From: Phanerochaete sordida
Taxonomy: Eukaryota > Basidiomycota > Agaricomycetes > Polyporales > Phanerochaetaceae
Direction: 5' to 3'
Length of the DNA stretch: 64,000 nucleotides
NCBI GenBank assembly: GCA_019973155.2
Contig: BPQB01000080.1
Span: 86,144 to 150,143 of the forward strand
How positions within the stretch are numbered: the stretch's first letter is position 1; every line of letters starts with the position of its first letter. Under the pieces are notes generated by a model. It had not been told where the DNA came from, did not search any database, and saw only the letters and a program-made list of their open reading frames with translations. The translations under genes were made by a program, and so were the position numbers. Shown here in pieces: positions 1 through 10,798 of the stretch.

Positions 1-1250
1 GTCGTTGAGAGCCAGCCGGCGGAGATTGAGGAGGACGTGGGAGCCCTGCGATGCGCGATCAGGTGGCGTCGCTATTTGTATAGCACTGGTTTGTGGCTTA
101 CCGCGAAAGACATGGCGGCGAATGCCCACCCGTAGCCCATGCCGACAAGTGGTGTCTTGTTCAGTTTGTACATGAGCATGTTCAGGAGCATAGCCACTGT
201 GGGAACGCTGATCATTGATTTGTTCAGCGCAGCAGCGACTCGGAGGAGCCTTACCGAAAATGAGGGCAAACGCCCAGGTACCATCCCTGACAAAAATAAA
301 GAGAATAGACTTTCTACTGCGCGATATGCTCTGGAAGAACTTGACTAGGGTCAGGGCAAAGAGGAAGGTCTCAAAAGCCAGAGACGATAGCCTACAAGGG
401 TGGATCAGTTGAGTACAATTTGTATGAGTGTACTGGAAGAGAGAATACCAGTAAGACATGAAAAGGCTAGGCGCGTGAGCAACCAGACAGTCGGGGCTGA
501 AGGTCATCTGAGGCAGTACGACAGCGAGGCACACGATCATGACGGTGACCTCCGCCAGGAACGCGAGGACAATCGCCCACAGCACGAGCTTGTTCTGGTT
601 GTAGAGCACGTACACTGGCCGTGCCCGTCAGCCGTGCCGGATCAAACGCTACGCAAGGAGCGGACGCACGCCGCATGACGAGCACGGCTTCGACGGCGAA
701 CGTGAGCACCTCGACGAAGATCAGCTGCTCGTAGACCCAGCCCCGGCAGCCGCCGCTCGAGAAGCGGGCGTGCGTGTCGAGCGTGAAGAGCGCGCTGCGT
801 TGGGACGTGCGTCAGCCGTGCCCGCGCGCACTGTCACGCGAAAGCGCACCCGCCGTGGAGGATCGGCGTGTACCGGATGAAGGCGTACGCCCACTTGACC
901 CACGACCAGGGCCGCCTGCGGCGCGTGAGAACGTGAGTCCGTAGCACCGAGGCGAAGCACTGCTGACCGCCATATGCACTCGACCTAGACCTTGTCAGAC
1001 CGAGACACATGCGACGATCCCCAAAGCAGCTTACCTCGACGTCGAAGTGGACCGCAGCGTCCCAGGCGAGCCACGCCGTCGCACACGCTGCGGAGGCACA
1101 TCAGCACCACGCCCCGCGCGCCGCAGAACCCGCATCCATGGGCAGGAAGCATCCATGGGCAGGAAGCATCCATGGGCAGGAAGCACAGCACGCACCGGTC
1201 GCGTACGTGACCTGGACGCCGAGCGCGATGTCCGTGGGCGTGCGCGGCAT
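1..1250 (-). CDS. DUF6533 seven-helix membrane protein, copy 1 (3' end off window)
   Basis: Minus-strand gene with exons 1196-1250, 1035-1087, 968-984, 850-915, 670-794, 449-614, 255-391, 102-196 and 45-1; it leaves the window at position 1. The start at 1250 is chosen because exon sizes 55, 53, 17, 66, 125 and 166 nt are identical to those of the neighbouring paralogue. The N-terminal block reads AWDAAVHFDVEVECIW, then WVKWAYAFIRYTPIL, which I assign to the fungal DUF6533 family of integral membrane proteins of about 300 aa; their function is unknown to me. Several hydrophobic helices follow, with a late motif GSHVLLNLRR. The intron found in the paralogue between its eighth and ninth exons is absent here. 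The first intron holds three 17-bp tandem repeats. The family call is fairly firm; the biochemical role is open. Confidence 0.78.
1132..1182. repeat. Three perfect tandem 17-bp repeats inside an intron
   Basis: The unit GCATCCATGGGCAGGAA occurs three times head to tail at 1132-1148, 1149-1165 and 1166-1182. It lies wholly in the first intron of the left DUF6533 gene, so copy number changes would lengthen the intron without altering the protein. Confidence 0.9.
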
Positions 1251-2247
1251 CGCGGCACTCGCGCGGGCGCGGGGGAGAGAAGGGGCTGCGCGAGCCGCTG
1301 CACGGGCCTCAAGTATGCGGGCCCGCTGCCTCCCGCTGCCGCGCCCGCGGGACCGGGCGTACGCCCATCGATGCTGCGAGCGTCCGCTTCGCCGAGGGCC
1401 CCGGGGCACGCTGCTCGGCTTCGCGCGGCGCCCCCACCGCGGGCGCCGGGCCCGGAGGGAGGACCCTTGGCTGGAAATCCGGCGCTGGGTCCTAGGAGCC
1501 TGGGATGCGTGGAAGCGGGCGGGGCGTGGGCTGGCGCGGCCCGTTCGGGCGCGTGGGACGTGCGGGGGCAGTGGACGGCGCGCCGGACGCGGTGCATCGA
1601 TGCTCGCTTGGGGGGCTTCTGCGCAGGCTGGCACTGCACGCTCAGAAGCTGGGAGTGAGTACGCGGGAGATCGTCGGTGGACGGGACGGGCGGGCTGTGG
1701 GGGCGTGCCCGCGGGGGCGGCGTGCCTGATTCGCGCCGCCGCGAGGCCGCTGCGTCACTGCACGCGGTGGGAACCGACTTGGCCTGCGCGAACTCTCCGT
1801 GTTATGTCTGCGCCGTCTTCGTGGCGTCCATGCGTGCCTGGGACGGGGAGGTCTCCGTGGACCGAGGGCTATCAGTGATGGGTCTCTGGCGTTTGGCAGG
1901 CCGACGATCACACCTGCCTGTCGAGACGACATGATACAGTGGCTCGCTGTCGAGCCTGGCAGTCGCACCATGGGACTGGCAGATCTTCGTCGGAGGCCGT
2001 GCGCATCGCTACGTGCGAGCGCATCTGCCGTGCCGTGCCTGTCACTGCAACAGCTCCCCGGCGCGCGCGACATCGTGGCGCACTGACACCCGCGCCGCTG
2101 TCCGCCAAGCGTTCCCAGAGAGCACACAGCCATGCGATTACGTGCGCGCTTCGATACTTGTACAGTACACCTGTCGATCCTGCCGGTACGCACAGTCAGC
2201 AGCGCGCCGTCAGCACACACCATTGCACTCACAGAGACACACCACCG
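1251..2247. other. Intergenic stretch between the two DUF6533 genes
   Basis: Very GC-rich. It contains long overlapping open frames on both strands with arginine/proline-rich translations, which I take as shadows of base composition. It should hold the promoter of the left gene and the 3' end of the right one. I see no recognisable gene or repeat. Confidence 0.5.
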
Positions 2248-3754
2248 CTAGGCGACGCCCGCCCCCGCGCGCGGCGGCACCGCGGACAGCTCCTCGGTCG
2301 CGTCCGTCCGGCGCGAGCTCCAGCGGTCGGACACGGCGGCGGCGGCGAAGCTCGAGAGCTCGTCGAGCGCGGCCGGCGCGCTGTCCATGCGCATGCCGAG
2401 GCGCCGGATGTTCAGCAGGATGTGCGAGCCCTGGCGGCGCAAAGCGTCAGCGCGCGCGCGTGCGAGCGGGGCGCGGGGGGCGTACCGCGAAGGACATTAT
2501 GCTGAGCGCGAAGCTACGTGACGAGTAAGGATGGATGTGGGCGGAGGAGGGGTGGAGCGTACAAGTAGCCCATGCCCGCGAGCGGCGTCGTCACGAGCTG
2601 GTACATCAGCGTGTTGAAGAGCATCGCCGCTGCGCAACGTCAGCACCCCTCTCGCGCAGACGGACGGTATGCGCGCGCGCACCGAAGATGATCGCGTACG
2701 CCCACGTCCCGTCGCGCACGAAGAGGAAGAGCACCGAGTGCCGCCCGCGCGCGCGCGCGACGCCGCGCAGGAACTTGTACAGCGTGAGCGCGAAGAGCGC
2801 CGTCTCGAAGCAGAGCGAGCTGAGCCTGCCGCGCGCGTCAGCACCCGCCACATACACCACACACGCCGCCGCGCATGCCCCACCGCGGACGCAGGGGGAC
2901 GCGCGGGAGGGAAGGGGGGAGGGAAGGAGGGGAAGGAGTGGGGAGGAGAGGGGCGCACCAGTACGCCATGTAGATGCCCGGCGAGCTCGCGACGAGGCAG
3001 TCGGGCGTGAACGTCTGGCGCGGGACGACGAGCGCGAGCGTCGTGCCCATGAGCGCGGCCTCGGCCGCGAAGCCGCCGCCGACGAGCGCGCCAACGATTT
3101 TATTACGGTTGTACATCGCGTACACTGTGCGCGGGTCAGCGTCCGCGCGTGCGGCGCACAGGGAGATAGGGGAAGGGGGAAGAGAAGAGGAGGGGAGGGG
3201 AGGGGAGGGGAGGGGAGGGGGGGGCGCACCGCGGAGCATGAGCACGAGCTCGACGGCGACCGTCACGCACTCGATCACGACGAGCTGGTCGATGATCCAC
3301 CCGCGGCAGCCCGCGGGCGGGTAGGTCAGGTTCGCGGTGAGCGCGAGGACCGCGCTGGCGCGCAGGCGTCAGCCTCGGTGGCGCTGCACGCAGGCGCGAC
3401 GCACCCGCCGTTGAGGATCGGGACGTAGCGCACGAAGGCGTACGCGTACTTCACCCACGTCGTCGGCCGGCTGCGGCATAGCTCAGCGACACGCCTTCGC
3501 ATGGGCGCGGCGGCGTACCGCCAGATGCAGTCGACCTGGCGCAGCGTGAGCCGCCTGCGGGACGGAAGGCGCCACGGACGCACCTCGACGTCAAAATGGA
3601 TTGCGGTGTCGTAGAGCATCCACATGACCGCGGACACTGCGCGCGCGCCCGCGTCACCGCCCGCACTCTGCATTTCGTGTTCGGCGCGCCCAGGCTCACC
3701 TGCGCCGTAGCTCGTGTAGAGCTTGCCCTGCACCGTCGCGGCGTGGTCGTGCAT
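2248..3754 (-). CDS. DUF6533 seven-helix membrane protein, copy 2
   Basis: Ten exons on the minus strand: 3700-3754, 3584-3636, 3519-3535, 3405-3470, 3230-3354, 2959-3124, 2683-2825, 2563-2629, 2486-2513 and 2248-2430. They total 903 nt, or 300 aa plus stop, the usual family size. The N-terminus carries YDTAIHFDVEVDCIW followed by WVKYAYAFVRYVPIL, the DUF6533 signature; the third exon is a 17-nt microexon encoding VDCIW. Seven hydrophobic stretches follow, for example the segment ending in VTVAVELVLM. The C-terminal tail after GSHILLNIRR is Ser/Ala-rich and probably cytosolic. All phases close. Large in-frame stretches of the introns also read open, so an automatic caller could easily retain them. 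The molecular function is unknown. Confidence 0.82.
3183..3224. repeat. Guanine-run (GGGGA)n tract in an intron
   Basis: Repeated GGGGA units ending in a run of G on the plus strand, inside the fifth intron of the minus-strand DUF6533 gene. A similar purine-only tract lies at about 2905-2955 in the next intron. The spacing of G runs could form a G-quadruplex on the non-template strand; this is inferred from composition only. Confidence 0.75.
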
Positions 3755-4600
3755 CGTGACAGTCAGTAGCCAAGCTCGCGCGGAGCAGGTAGATAAAGCC
3801 GCGCACACCCCTCGCCTGCACCGCACCGCGGCGTGGCTTCTGCTCCCGCGCAGAGCACGGCAGCGTGCGAAGGCGCCCGCGTGGACGGTCCCCTGAGGCT
3901 TCGCAGCGGCGGGCCCGGATCTGAAACGCTGCTGGGGCCTCCGGGTGTGCGCCATACATGGAAGGGAGGCCGCCACGGTGCGCGGATGCACAGGGGCACC
4001 TCGGAGAGTGTTCTCGCCAGTGGAAGGCGGCCGGGAGCAGACAGGGCACAGCCGTGTGCTGCTGGAACCTGCGGCATCGCCACGCGCGAGGACAGCGAGA
4101 CACGCGGACTTGCGTGAGGCGTGCTGGCATCCAGACGTCTCCACGGATGCGCAGGGCCATCAGCGCCACGGGACGCCTCAAAGTGCGAGTGCCTGGCGGC
4201 GCGATCTGCGCGCGGGTCGTTTCGCACCCTGCGACGCCGGCGGCGCAGGCCCCGGTCCGAAAGGTGCGCGGGGCTCCCAGCGACGGTCAAAGTGGCTCTG
4301 GCGTGACGTGGGGACGTGCAGCGTTGCCGTCCGTCGCAGGTGCCTTGATCGTCAGGAGAGACAAGGCAAATGGGACGCGGGGAGTTCCAGAGCTGCTGCG
4401 CGCGCCGAGAGAGCGTCCGAGGACCCAAGCACCGATTGCCCTGCACATAACAATGAGCACGACGACATTGTACGCCGAAGATAATAAACGTGGTGCTCGC
4501 GCGGGACGAAGCGTTGGCCAGATGAGCGAGCTTGAAAAGCGCGGGCGGCGCATGCTCCATCAATGCATCACCGCCATCACCGCCGCCCCCGCACCAAGCC
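3755..4600. other. Divergent promoter region
   Basis: 846 bp between the minus-strand DUF6533 gene and the plus-strand PAQR gene, so it must contain both promoters. Open frames here are GC-composition shadows. No clear TATA box was identified. Confidence 0.5.
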
Positions 4601-6163
4601 ATGCCGCCCGCCGGGCCCGACCCGCCTTCCAGCTTACCACCATCCTCGCCCTCCGCGCCCAAACATGCGACCGCAGCCCCCAAAGGTCGCAGGACGATCC
4701 CCTTCAGCGAGCTCCCGGCATGGAGGCAGGAGAACCCGGACGTGCGCACGGGCTACCGCGTCACCGTCGACAGCTGGGGCGAGTGCCTCGCCACCGTCGG
4801 CGCGTGGCACAACGAGACAGGTGCGCCGCGCGTCCGACATGGCGCCTGATATTGCTGCTCAACGCTCCTAGTGAACATCTGGACACACCTCCTCGGCGCT
4901 TTGGCTGCCGCTGCCCTCGCGGGGTACCTCACGTACTGGACGCTCGTGGGCAGCGGTGGCCACGGCGCTGAGCCCTTTGCCCGCCTCGCGCCGTTCTATG
5001 GCTTCCCCGCGTCGCTCGGGTGGCGCGACACTGCGGTGTTCGCGGTGTTCTTCCTCGGGAGCGTCGTCTGCTTCGCGTGCTCGACCCTCTTCCACACGTC
5101 GCTGTGCCATCGGGAGGAGGTACGTCTGCGCATATATGCCGTCTCACTTCGAGTTATCAAGCATTTGCAATCCCTTTCAGGTCGTGAAGATCACAAGTAG
5201 AGTGGACTACCTCGGCATCCTCACGCTCGGCACGCTCAACTTCTGCCCGACCCTCTACTACGGCTTCTACTGCACCCCGCGCCTCGCCTACGTCTACATG
5301 GCCCTCATGGCTGCCTCGGGCACAGGTGAGACTCATTCTCTAGTACCCCATCTCGCTCCCAGAATGCGGCGGTTCGACTGGGTATGGGCTCAGGGTCTAT
5401 GAGCACTCAGGCTCTCGTCTGAGCGTGCACGGCCTGCATATCGTTGGCGGTGGCTGCAGGGGCCTCGCTTCGTTGCATCCCCTGATGTCTTTGCTGGTAT
5501 GCCGCGGCAGACGGGCTTGAGGCCTAAAGCCTATCTTGCAGCGCGCACTGTGGCTCCGAAGCAGGTGCACGCCGCTCAGATACTTGCATGGGCCTGGCCT
5601 CCCTCGCGCAGCCCCCAGCAGCCTGCAGCGCTCCCCCCTCTCTCCGCCCCAAACCGCGCCTAACCACCACCCCCAGTGGGCACCTTCCTGGTATGCGCCC
5701 CGCGCTACAACGCGCCCGCGCACCGGCGCACGCGCGCGGCGACGTTCGTCACGCTCGGCGCCGCCGCGCTCGCGCCGTTCGTGCACGCGCTCGCGCGCCT
5801 CGGCGCGCCCGAGGCCGCGCGCGCGCTGGCGCTGCGCCTCGTCGGTGCGGAGCTCGGCGCGTACCTCCTCGGCGTCGTCCTCTAGTGCGTGTTCGTGCCA
5901 CTTTGTGCGGGAGGATTTGCTGATGGCACGTTTGGGTGCAGTGCGGAAAGGTGGCCGGAGGCGGTGTGGCCGGGGCGGTTTGACTTTCTGGTGCGTGTGC
6001 ACGTCGTGCCTCGCGTGACACTGGGCTGAGTTTGCGGGGGCAGGGCTCGTCGCACCAGCTGTTCCATGTCTGCAGCCTCGTGGCGGTCGCGCTGCACTAT
6101 GTTGCGACGGTCGAGGCGTTTCGGTATCGGCATTTCGACCGGCTGGGCGTGTGCGCGATGTAG
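4601..6163 (+). CDS. PAQR / hemolysin III-like (ADIPOR, Izh-type) membrane protein
   Basis: Six exons: 4601-4820, 4872-5119, 5181-5325, 5677-5884, 5942-5990 and 6044-6163, giving 329 aa. The family comprises seven-helix membrane proteins with an intramembrane zinc site; fungal members (Izh proteins) are linked to zinc and sterol homeostasis. The N-terminal cytosolic segment has IPFSELPAW and DSWGE. The zinc-site elements are visible: CSTLFHTSLCH near residue 150, VDYLGI after it, and GSSHQLFHV with the HxxxH pair at residues 294 and 298. The protein ends shortly after VEAFRYRH. ATG 4601 is the first in-frame ATG before the conserved IPFSELP block. The third intron (5326-5676, 351 nt) is much longer than the others; I found no needed exon inside it. 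Confidence 0.88.
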
Positions 6164-6179
6164 ACAAGATGCAGTCTTT

Positions 6180-6780
6180 GGACTATTCCACGTCGCGATT
6201 CATCCGCGGCTCCGTCAAGTCCACACTACAATCAAACACAATATATGCAAAAAAGAATCATTTCGGCACCCTTGCTCTACGCGCAACGATTCATCCTCTC
6301 ACCACACCACATCGCGATAGTTTTGCGGCTCCGTCAAGTCCACACCACGACCAAAAGCGATAATACGCAGAATCCACCCTCTAAACACCCTTACCCTGCG
6401 CGCTGGACCGCTGCTCCTCGGTCGCCGGCCTCTAATGTGAGCGGGCGGTGGTCAGCTGGCGCGAGAAGAAGGTGCGCTCTGGTGTCGTTACGTCGCGATG
6501 GCCAAAGCCTTTTGTCATTGATATTCCGACCTTGTCTCGACCGTCGGGGCGCGTGCGCGCCATAGACAACACGCACAACATCCTCCCGCTTGCCGTCCCA
6601 CGTCGGGACATCTCCGTGGCTCCGTCGAGTCCACGCCACGGACAAGAGCAATATATGCAAAAAAACTACCATTTCAGCACCCTTGCTCTGCGCGCTGGAT
6701 CGCTGCTCCTCGGACGCCGGGCTCTAATGTGAACGGGAGATGGTCAGCTGGCGCGACGAGCAGGCGCGCTCCGGTGTCGC
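6180..6780. repeat. Imperfect direct repeats upstream of LysM gene 1
   Basis: A segment with the core GGCTCCGTCAAGTCCACA recurs near 6206, 6329 and (one mismatch) 6615. It is followed by a near-repeat of ATATGCAAAAAA and CACCCTTGCTCT at 6243-6280 and 6654-6690. A second unit of about 100 bp containing GGTCAGCTGGCGCGA starts near 6407 and again near 6703, about 296 bp apart. No coding potential is evident; this looks like local tandem duplication of non-coding DNA. Confidence 0.7.
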
Positions 6781-7553
6781 TCGCATCTTCGCTGTCGCTC
6801 TCGCGCGAGTGGACTCGTGATGGACGAGCATGTACGTCACCTGCAGGCCCACGTTCGCGTATTTATGGGCTGCCATCTGATGCAGATTTTGTCAGTGCTA
6901 CATTGTATCAGTGTTGTACGCGACCCTGTATGTATGAGCCCTGGCTGAATGCGTACCTACGCTGAGCACGAAGGCTAAATGAATGTCTACATGGTGCAAA
7001 TATCCCCCGCGCGAGGCGCATCACAAGGATGATATTCGTTCAATGGGACGTGACTCACACGGGCAGGGCTACGGTGAGAACACGCTGAGCTGTTCGTGCA
7101 GGCTCACCGGCCAGCATGAGCACAACTCATCAGGAACGCGTACGTACCGCCCGCTATTCACGGAGTGTCTTCTCCGCTCCAGTTCCTTCGCTGCCTGGTT
7201 GCTTCCGCTTTCATGACTCGCACACGCGTCTTCGCGCGTCGGCCGTCGCGCTCCTCTAGCGCGCCCACCCACGCTACCGCAGACCACGCACCGCGCCGAC
7301 ATCAGAACGCCCCAGACGGCGCTGCGGGGGCTTACGTCCGCGCCGCTTCCTTGCGCGCGCCCGTTCACACAGGCTCGCCAAAGCGAGGCACGTTGCACGC
7401 CCTGGTCGCAGCGCGCCAGGCAATGTATGCGGGCCCTGGATGGCGCAGCCGGTACGCAGCTGTGCGGGCATATAAAAAGGGGCGAGGGCGAGGAGGGTGC
7501 TGCAGAGCCAGGTCGCCTAGCTCTCCTCCTCTATCCGCATCCTCAGCTCAGCT
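6781..7553 (+). promoter_or_regulatory. Extended upstream region of LysM gene 1
   Basis: From about 6825 to 7190 this aligns by eye with 10055-10430 upstream of LysM gene 2, including TATGAGCCCTGGCTGA, GGGCAGGGCTA and CATCAGGAACGCGT blocks. It contains the shared 29-bp block at 6830-6858 (TGTACGTCAC, then GCAGGCCCACGTTCGC) and a TATA box TATAAAAA at 7471-7478, 83 bp before the start codon. TACGTCA is the complement of TGACGTA, a CREB/ATF-like half site; binding is only a guess. Confidence 0.6.
6830..6858 (+). promoter_or_regulatory. Shared LysM upstream block, gene 1 copy
   Basis: Carries TGTACGTCAC and GCAGGCCCACGTTCGC, matching 10060-10088 with one mismatch and 22532-22560 without any visible mismatch. 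Lies 724 bp before the LysM gene 1 start. Confidence 0.6.
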
Positions 7554-8189
7554 ATGCTCGCCATCGCGCCCCTCGCCGCGCTCGCCGCGCTCTTCTTCAC
7601 TGGTGAGCTCTGTCCGAGCCTGGCGCGGCTTCGTGCGCTGACCGTGGGCCCGCAGTGCGCGCACAGATCCCCGGGAACTGCGACCGCACGGCGACTGTGC
7701 AGAGCGGCGATACGTGCGACGGCATCTCTGCCGCGCAGAACGTCTCGACGTGCGTCCCGCCGTCGCGCCCAGAGCGTGCCAAATGCTGACCTGCGGACAG
7801 CTTCCAGCTCGCGCACGTCAACCCCGGCATCGACGCGGGCTGCGACAACCTGCAGCCGGGCGAGGTGCGTCTCGCGGATCCCCTCGCGCATCGCACGCAT
7901 GGACGCTGACACGTCGGCGTGTGCCAGGTGCTCTGCCTGGGCACCGCGGGCGAAGACTGCTCGACGGTGCACACCGTGCAGAGCGGCGACAGCTGCGCGG
8001 CGATCGCGGACGGCGCGGGCATCCCCGTCGCGACGCTCCTGCACAACAACCCGAACGTCGACCCGGCGTGCGACAATATCGGCATCGGGGAGGTGCGTCG
8101 CTTGGTGTGTGCGGCGTGGTGCGGTGCTGATTTAATGGCGGATGCGGCAGGTGCTGTGCACGACGGATGTGCTCATCAACTACACTTAA
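7554..8189 (+). CDS. Secreted two-LysM-domain protein, gene 1
   Basis: Five exons: 7554-7602, 7656-7749, 7801-7864, 7928-8092 and 8151-8189, giving 136 aa. LysM domains bind chitin or other GlcNAc polymers; secreted fungal LysM proteins often mask chitin from hosts or bacteria, though the role here is not shown by sequence. A signal peptide (about residues 1-20, ending TVRAQ) is followed by LysM1 with ATVQSGDTCDGISAA and HVNPGIDAGC, then LysM2 with TVQSGDSCAAIA and LLHNNPNVDPAC. Each domain carries paired cysteines and ends in GEVLC. There are no other domains, no membrane anchor and no catalytic module. A TATA box and a duplicated upstream region precede it. Confidence 0.93.
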
Positions 8190-8788
8190 ACTGGAGGACA
8201 ACGCTGGGTGAAATAGTGCTATGGACGGCTTGTAATGCTAGGTTGTAGATCTGCATAGAGTGAATTGCCGCGGATATCAGTGAAGCTCTGCGCTGGGCGC
8301 TCTGCCCCGACCAGCGGTGCCACAAAGGTTACAGAAGATCGATGCCATAGTTAACGATTTTCACATCTCCTCGCCATGGCGGCCGTTGTGTTTCCCCTAG
8401 GGGACGTCCGTTGCTGATGTGCATCCACGGTGCGACAGAACTCAGCCTTGAACTCAGCCACAGCGTAACATAGCAGCCTGAGCCTCGTTCCCTCTCTCTG
8501 GCAGGGAGGCGTCGTCAGATCTCAGAGCCTGCGCTACGCCCTCTAAGTAGGGTAAGCTAAGGATTGAACGAGCCTCAGAAAAGAGAGCTGCAAAATGTTT
8601 GTCCCTGCGTCTCCGGCCGATTTCAAACTCTGTGTGTTATACAGCTTAGAAGACCACTGATGCCATGATCTCTAGAATTGAGACCAAAGCACAGTACTGT
8701 ACAAGGTAGGATAGATATCATGATCGAGACCAAGGCAAATGATGAAGATGGTATGCGCCCCCTTGCCTCCACGCATGATCCTAGCTCC
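8190..8788. other. Intergenic, convergent 3' ends
   Basis: About 600 bp between LysM gene 1 (plus) and small secreted protein 1 (minus), which converge here. Lower GC than the flanking coding exons. No gene, repeat or RNA signature seen. Confidence 0.5.
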
Positions 8789-9408
8789 TTATTCCGTGTA
8801 GAGTAGGGCCCTGGAATCGAGGGAGATGTTGTCGACGTCTTCAAACGGCTGCAACCAAGTTGGTCAATACGTGCTATGGATAGTGTTTTCCGCCAAACGT
8901 ACATCGCATTGACCGAGATCCTCTATAACGGCGAGATGAATACTGTCACCAGATATGGCTTGTCCAAGGTCCGGCGTGTTCAATGTAGGAGGCACAGGAA
9001 CGTCCGGTATGCCAGGCGGGGGTGTGATATCACCTGCGGAATTATCTCAGTAACCTCGTGAAAATTGACCTTCCACTCGAGGTGCTCACCGTCGTTAAAT
9101 ATAGTGTACTCTCCAAAGTACCAGAGATAGTCGCTGAACCCAAAGGTTGAGTTCAGGTCTGCAGTGGTCGGCTTATAGGCGAGGATGTATACGTTGACTG
9201 TCGTCCACGGGGCGTGACAAATGCCACTGTGCTGCGGGGCATTCCGCACGCTGAAGGCGAACGAATCGCCCGCAATTACACTGGTGCCATCGGTGGGTGC
9301 GATGATGATGCCATTGTCATCGGTGACGCTGGGCGGACTCCCCGGTGGCAGGCTGGCAGCCAGCGCAAGGGCAGGAGCGAGTAGGATGAGACTATGTGCA
9401 AACCGCAT
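8789..9408 (-). CDS. Small secreted protein family, member 1
   Basis: Three exons on the minus strand: 9090-9408, 8903-9033 and 8789-8848, giving 169 aa. It has an N-terminal signal peptide (MRFAHSLILLAPALALAASL) and a conserved core of the five-member family found in this window: IIIAPTDGTSVIAGDSFAF, then VNVYILAY, LNSTFGFSDYLWYFGEY, then a Pro-rich segment (PPPGIPDVPVPP) and a final exon ending in LLYTE. The NST sequon is kept. Unlike the other members it lacks a KR/RR-Q site after the signal peptide. I know no assigned function; the pattern of short hydrophobic strands suggests a small beta-sandwich, perhaps Kre9/Knh1-like, which is inference. TATAAAG-like sequence lies just upstream near 9457. 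Confidence 0.85.
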
Positions 9409-10798
9409 TGCAGGACTATCGTTGCAGGTTGTATGCAGTCTATGTACTCAGCCCGCTTTATATCTATGAACCTGAGGTGCCTGGCCGCCTTGTGCCTAGC
9501 CTCCTGGGCGGTGTAGCTGACAGTTCTCCGATTGTCTGGTATGAAGAGGAGATGCTCACCCACGAAGGTATCAATTGGCCGTAACTTACAATCACGGTGG
9601 CTTTCGCTGCTGAACGCTGGGAACGGATTGGGAGACGGTACACCATGATGGTGGGTTACAACGGGCTTCGCGCCAGATAATGGGCAGCAATTGCTACAGA
9701 AGCGACGGAGCGCCTCGATATCAAACGTTCAGGCATTTTTTCGGGAGTCATGGTATCATGTAGCGCACCGTTCGGGGGATGTTCAGCCGATGCAAGCCAC
9801 AAAGATGGCCATGATGAAACGTACGACTAAACGCCAGGTCCGACAAGACCGGAAGATCGTACGCAGCTGACAATGTAGTGCGCCAAGCATTGAAACCTTG
9901 TCAATATTCCGGAGGCCGAAGGCGATGTTGACATAATGATTTCGGCTTCGACTAGAATCATTGACGAAGATTATCCGTTCGAATACTGGCAGAGCACAGT
10001 TGGAGGACTCACGTACATTGCCCTAGGACCGTCTCTCAGTGAGAGTTGAGTAGAGGTGAATGTACGTCACATGCAGGCCCACGTTCGCCTATTGATGAGC
10101 CTATATCTGATGTAAACTTTGTCAGTGCTGTAATGCATCAATGCTAATGCTGTACGTGGCCAGGTCAGTGTGTGTATGAGCCCTGGCTGAGCACGTACCT
10201 ACACTGAGCTCGAAGGCTAATTGACTGCCTACATGCCGCGCACACCCTCCAAACGAGCCGCGACACTCGTCTCACACTCGCCCTCTGGGCGTGACTCTCA
10301 CGGACAGGGCTATGGTGAGACTGCGCTGTTCTATCTGTCAACCTTCGCCGTTCAGCATGAGCAAAATCCATCAGGAACGCGTGCGTCTTTCCCGTCGTTC
10401 GCAGACGCTCTTCCCCGCCTCGTCTCCTCCGCGCCCTGTCCATTCCCATGGCCCGTTCACGCGACCCACGTACGACGTCCAGGCGCGGGCTGGTGCGCTC
10501 GCGTGTCGGTCGCCGTGCTGCTTTGGAGTGTGCAGACACACAATGCATGCGGGCAGCATCAGAGAGCCCGCGTGCACCGCAGGAGGGTTACGTGCAAGGT
10601 GCTTCGGCTTCCAAGCGTACTCGCATAACCAGCTGGGGTGGCGAGGCACGTTCTGTCGTGTCGTAATGTCCCAGTCCATGTCTAGTAGAGCCTGTATGGC
10701 GCAACAGAGACGGAACTGTGCTGGTGCATAAGAAGGGGTGGGAGTGAGCGAATGCTGGAGTGCCAGGTCCCTCCTCTGCTCGCCTCGCCTGCGCAGCT
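9409..10798. other. Intergenic with duplicated LysM upstream region
   Basis: Holds the promoter of small secreted protein 1 on the left. From about 10052 it holds a copy of the LysM gene 1 upstream region. The shared 29-bp block is at 10060-10088, 739 bp before the LysM gene 2 start, and a degenerate TATA-like CATAAGAAG is at 10727-10735. Nothing recognisable at 9650-10050. Confidence 0.6.
10060..10088 (+). promoter_or_regulatory. Shared LysM upstream block, gene 2 copy
   Basis: Same block as at 6830, with CA in place of CC after the ACGTCA core; 739 bp before the LysM gene 2 start. Confidence 0.6.

Noticed and set aside
1009..1878. 289-aa plus-strand open frame and overlapping 200-aa minus-strand frames
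   Set aside because: Arg/Ala/Pro-rich translations on both strands in GC-rich DNA; the minus-strand DUF6533 exons explain the coding signal.
2535..3428. 297-aa plus-strand open frame
   Set aside because: Shadow of the minus-strand DUF6533 gene, whose exon sizes match its paralogue exactly.
5326..5676. Possible missed exon in the long PAQR intron
   Set aside because: The protein is complete and in phase without it and aligns with the family's helix order; no block there adds a family motif.
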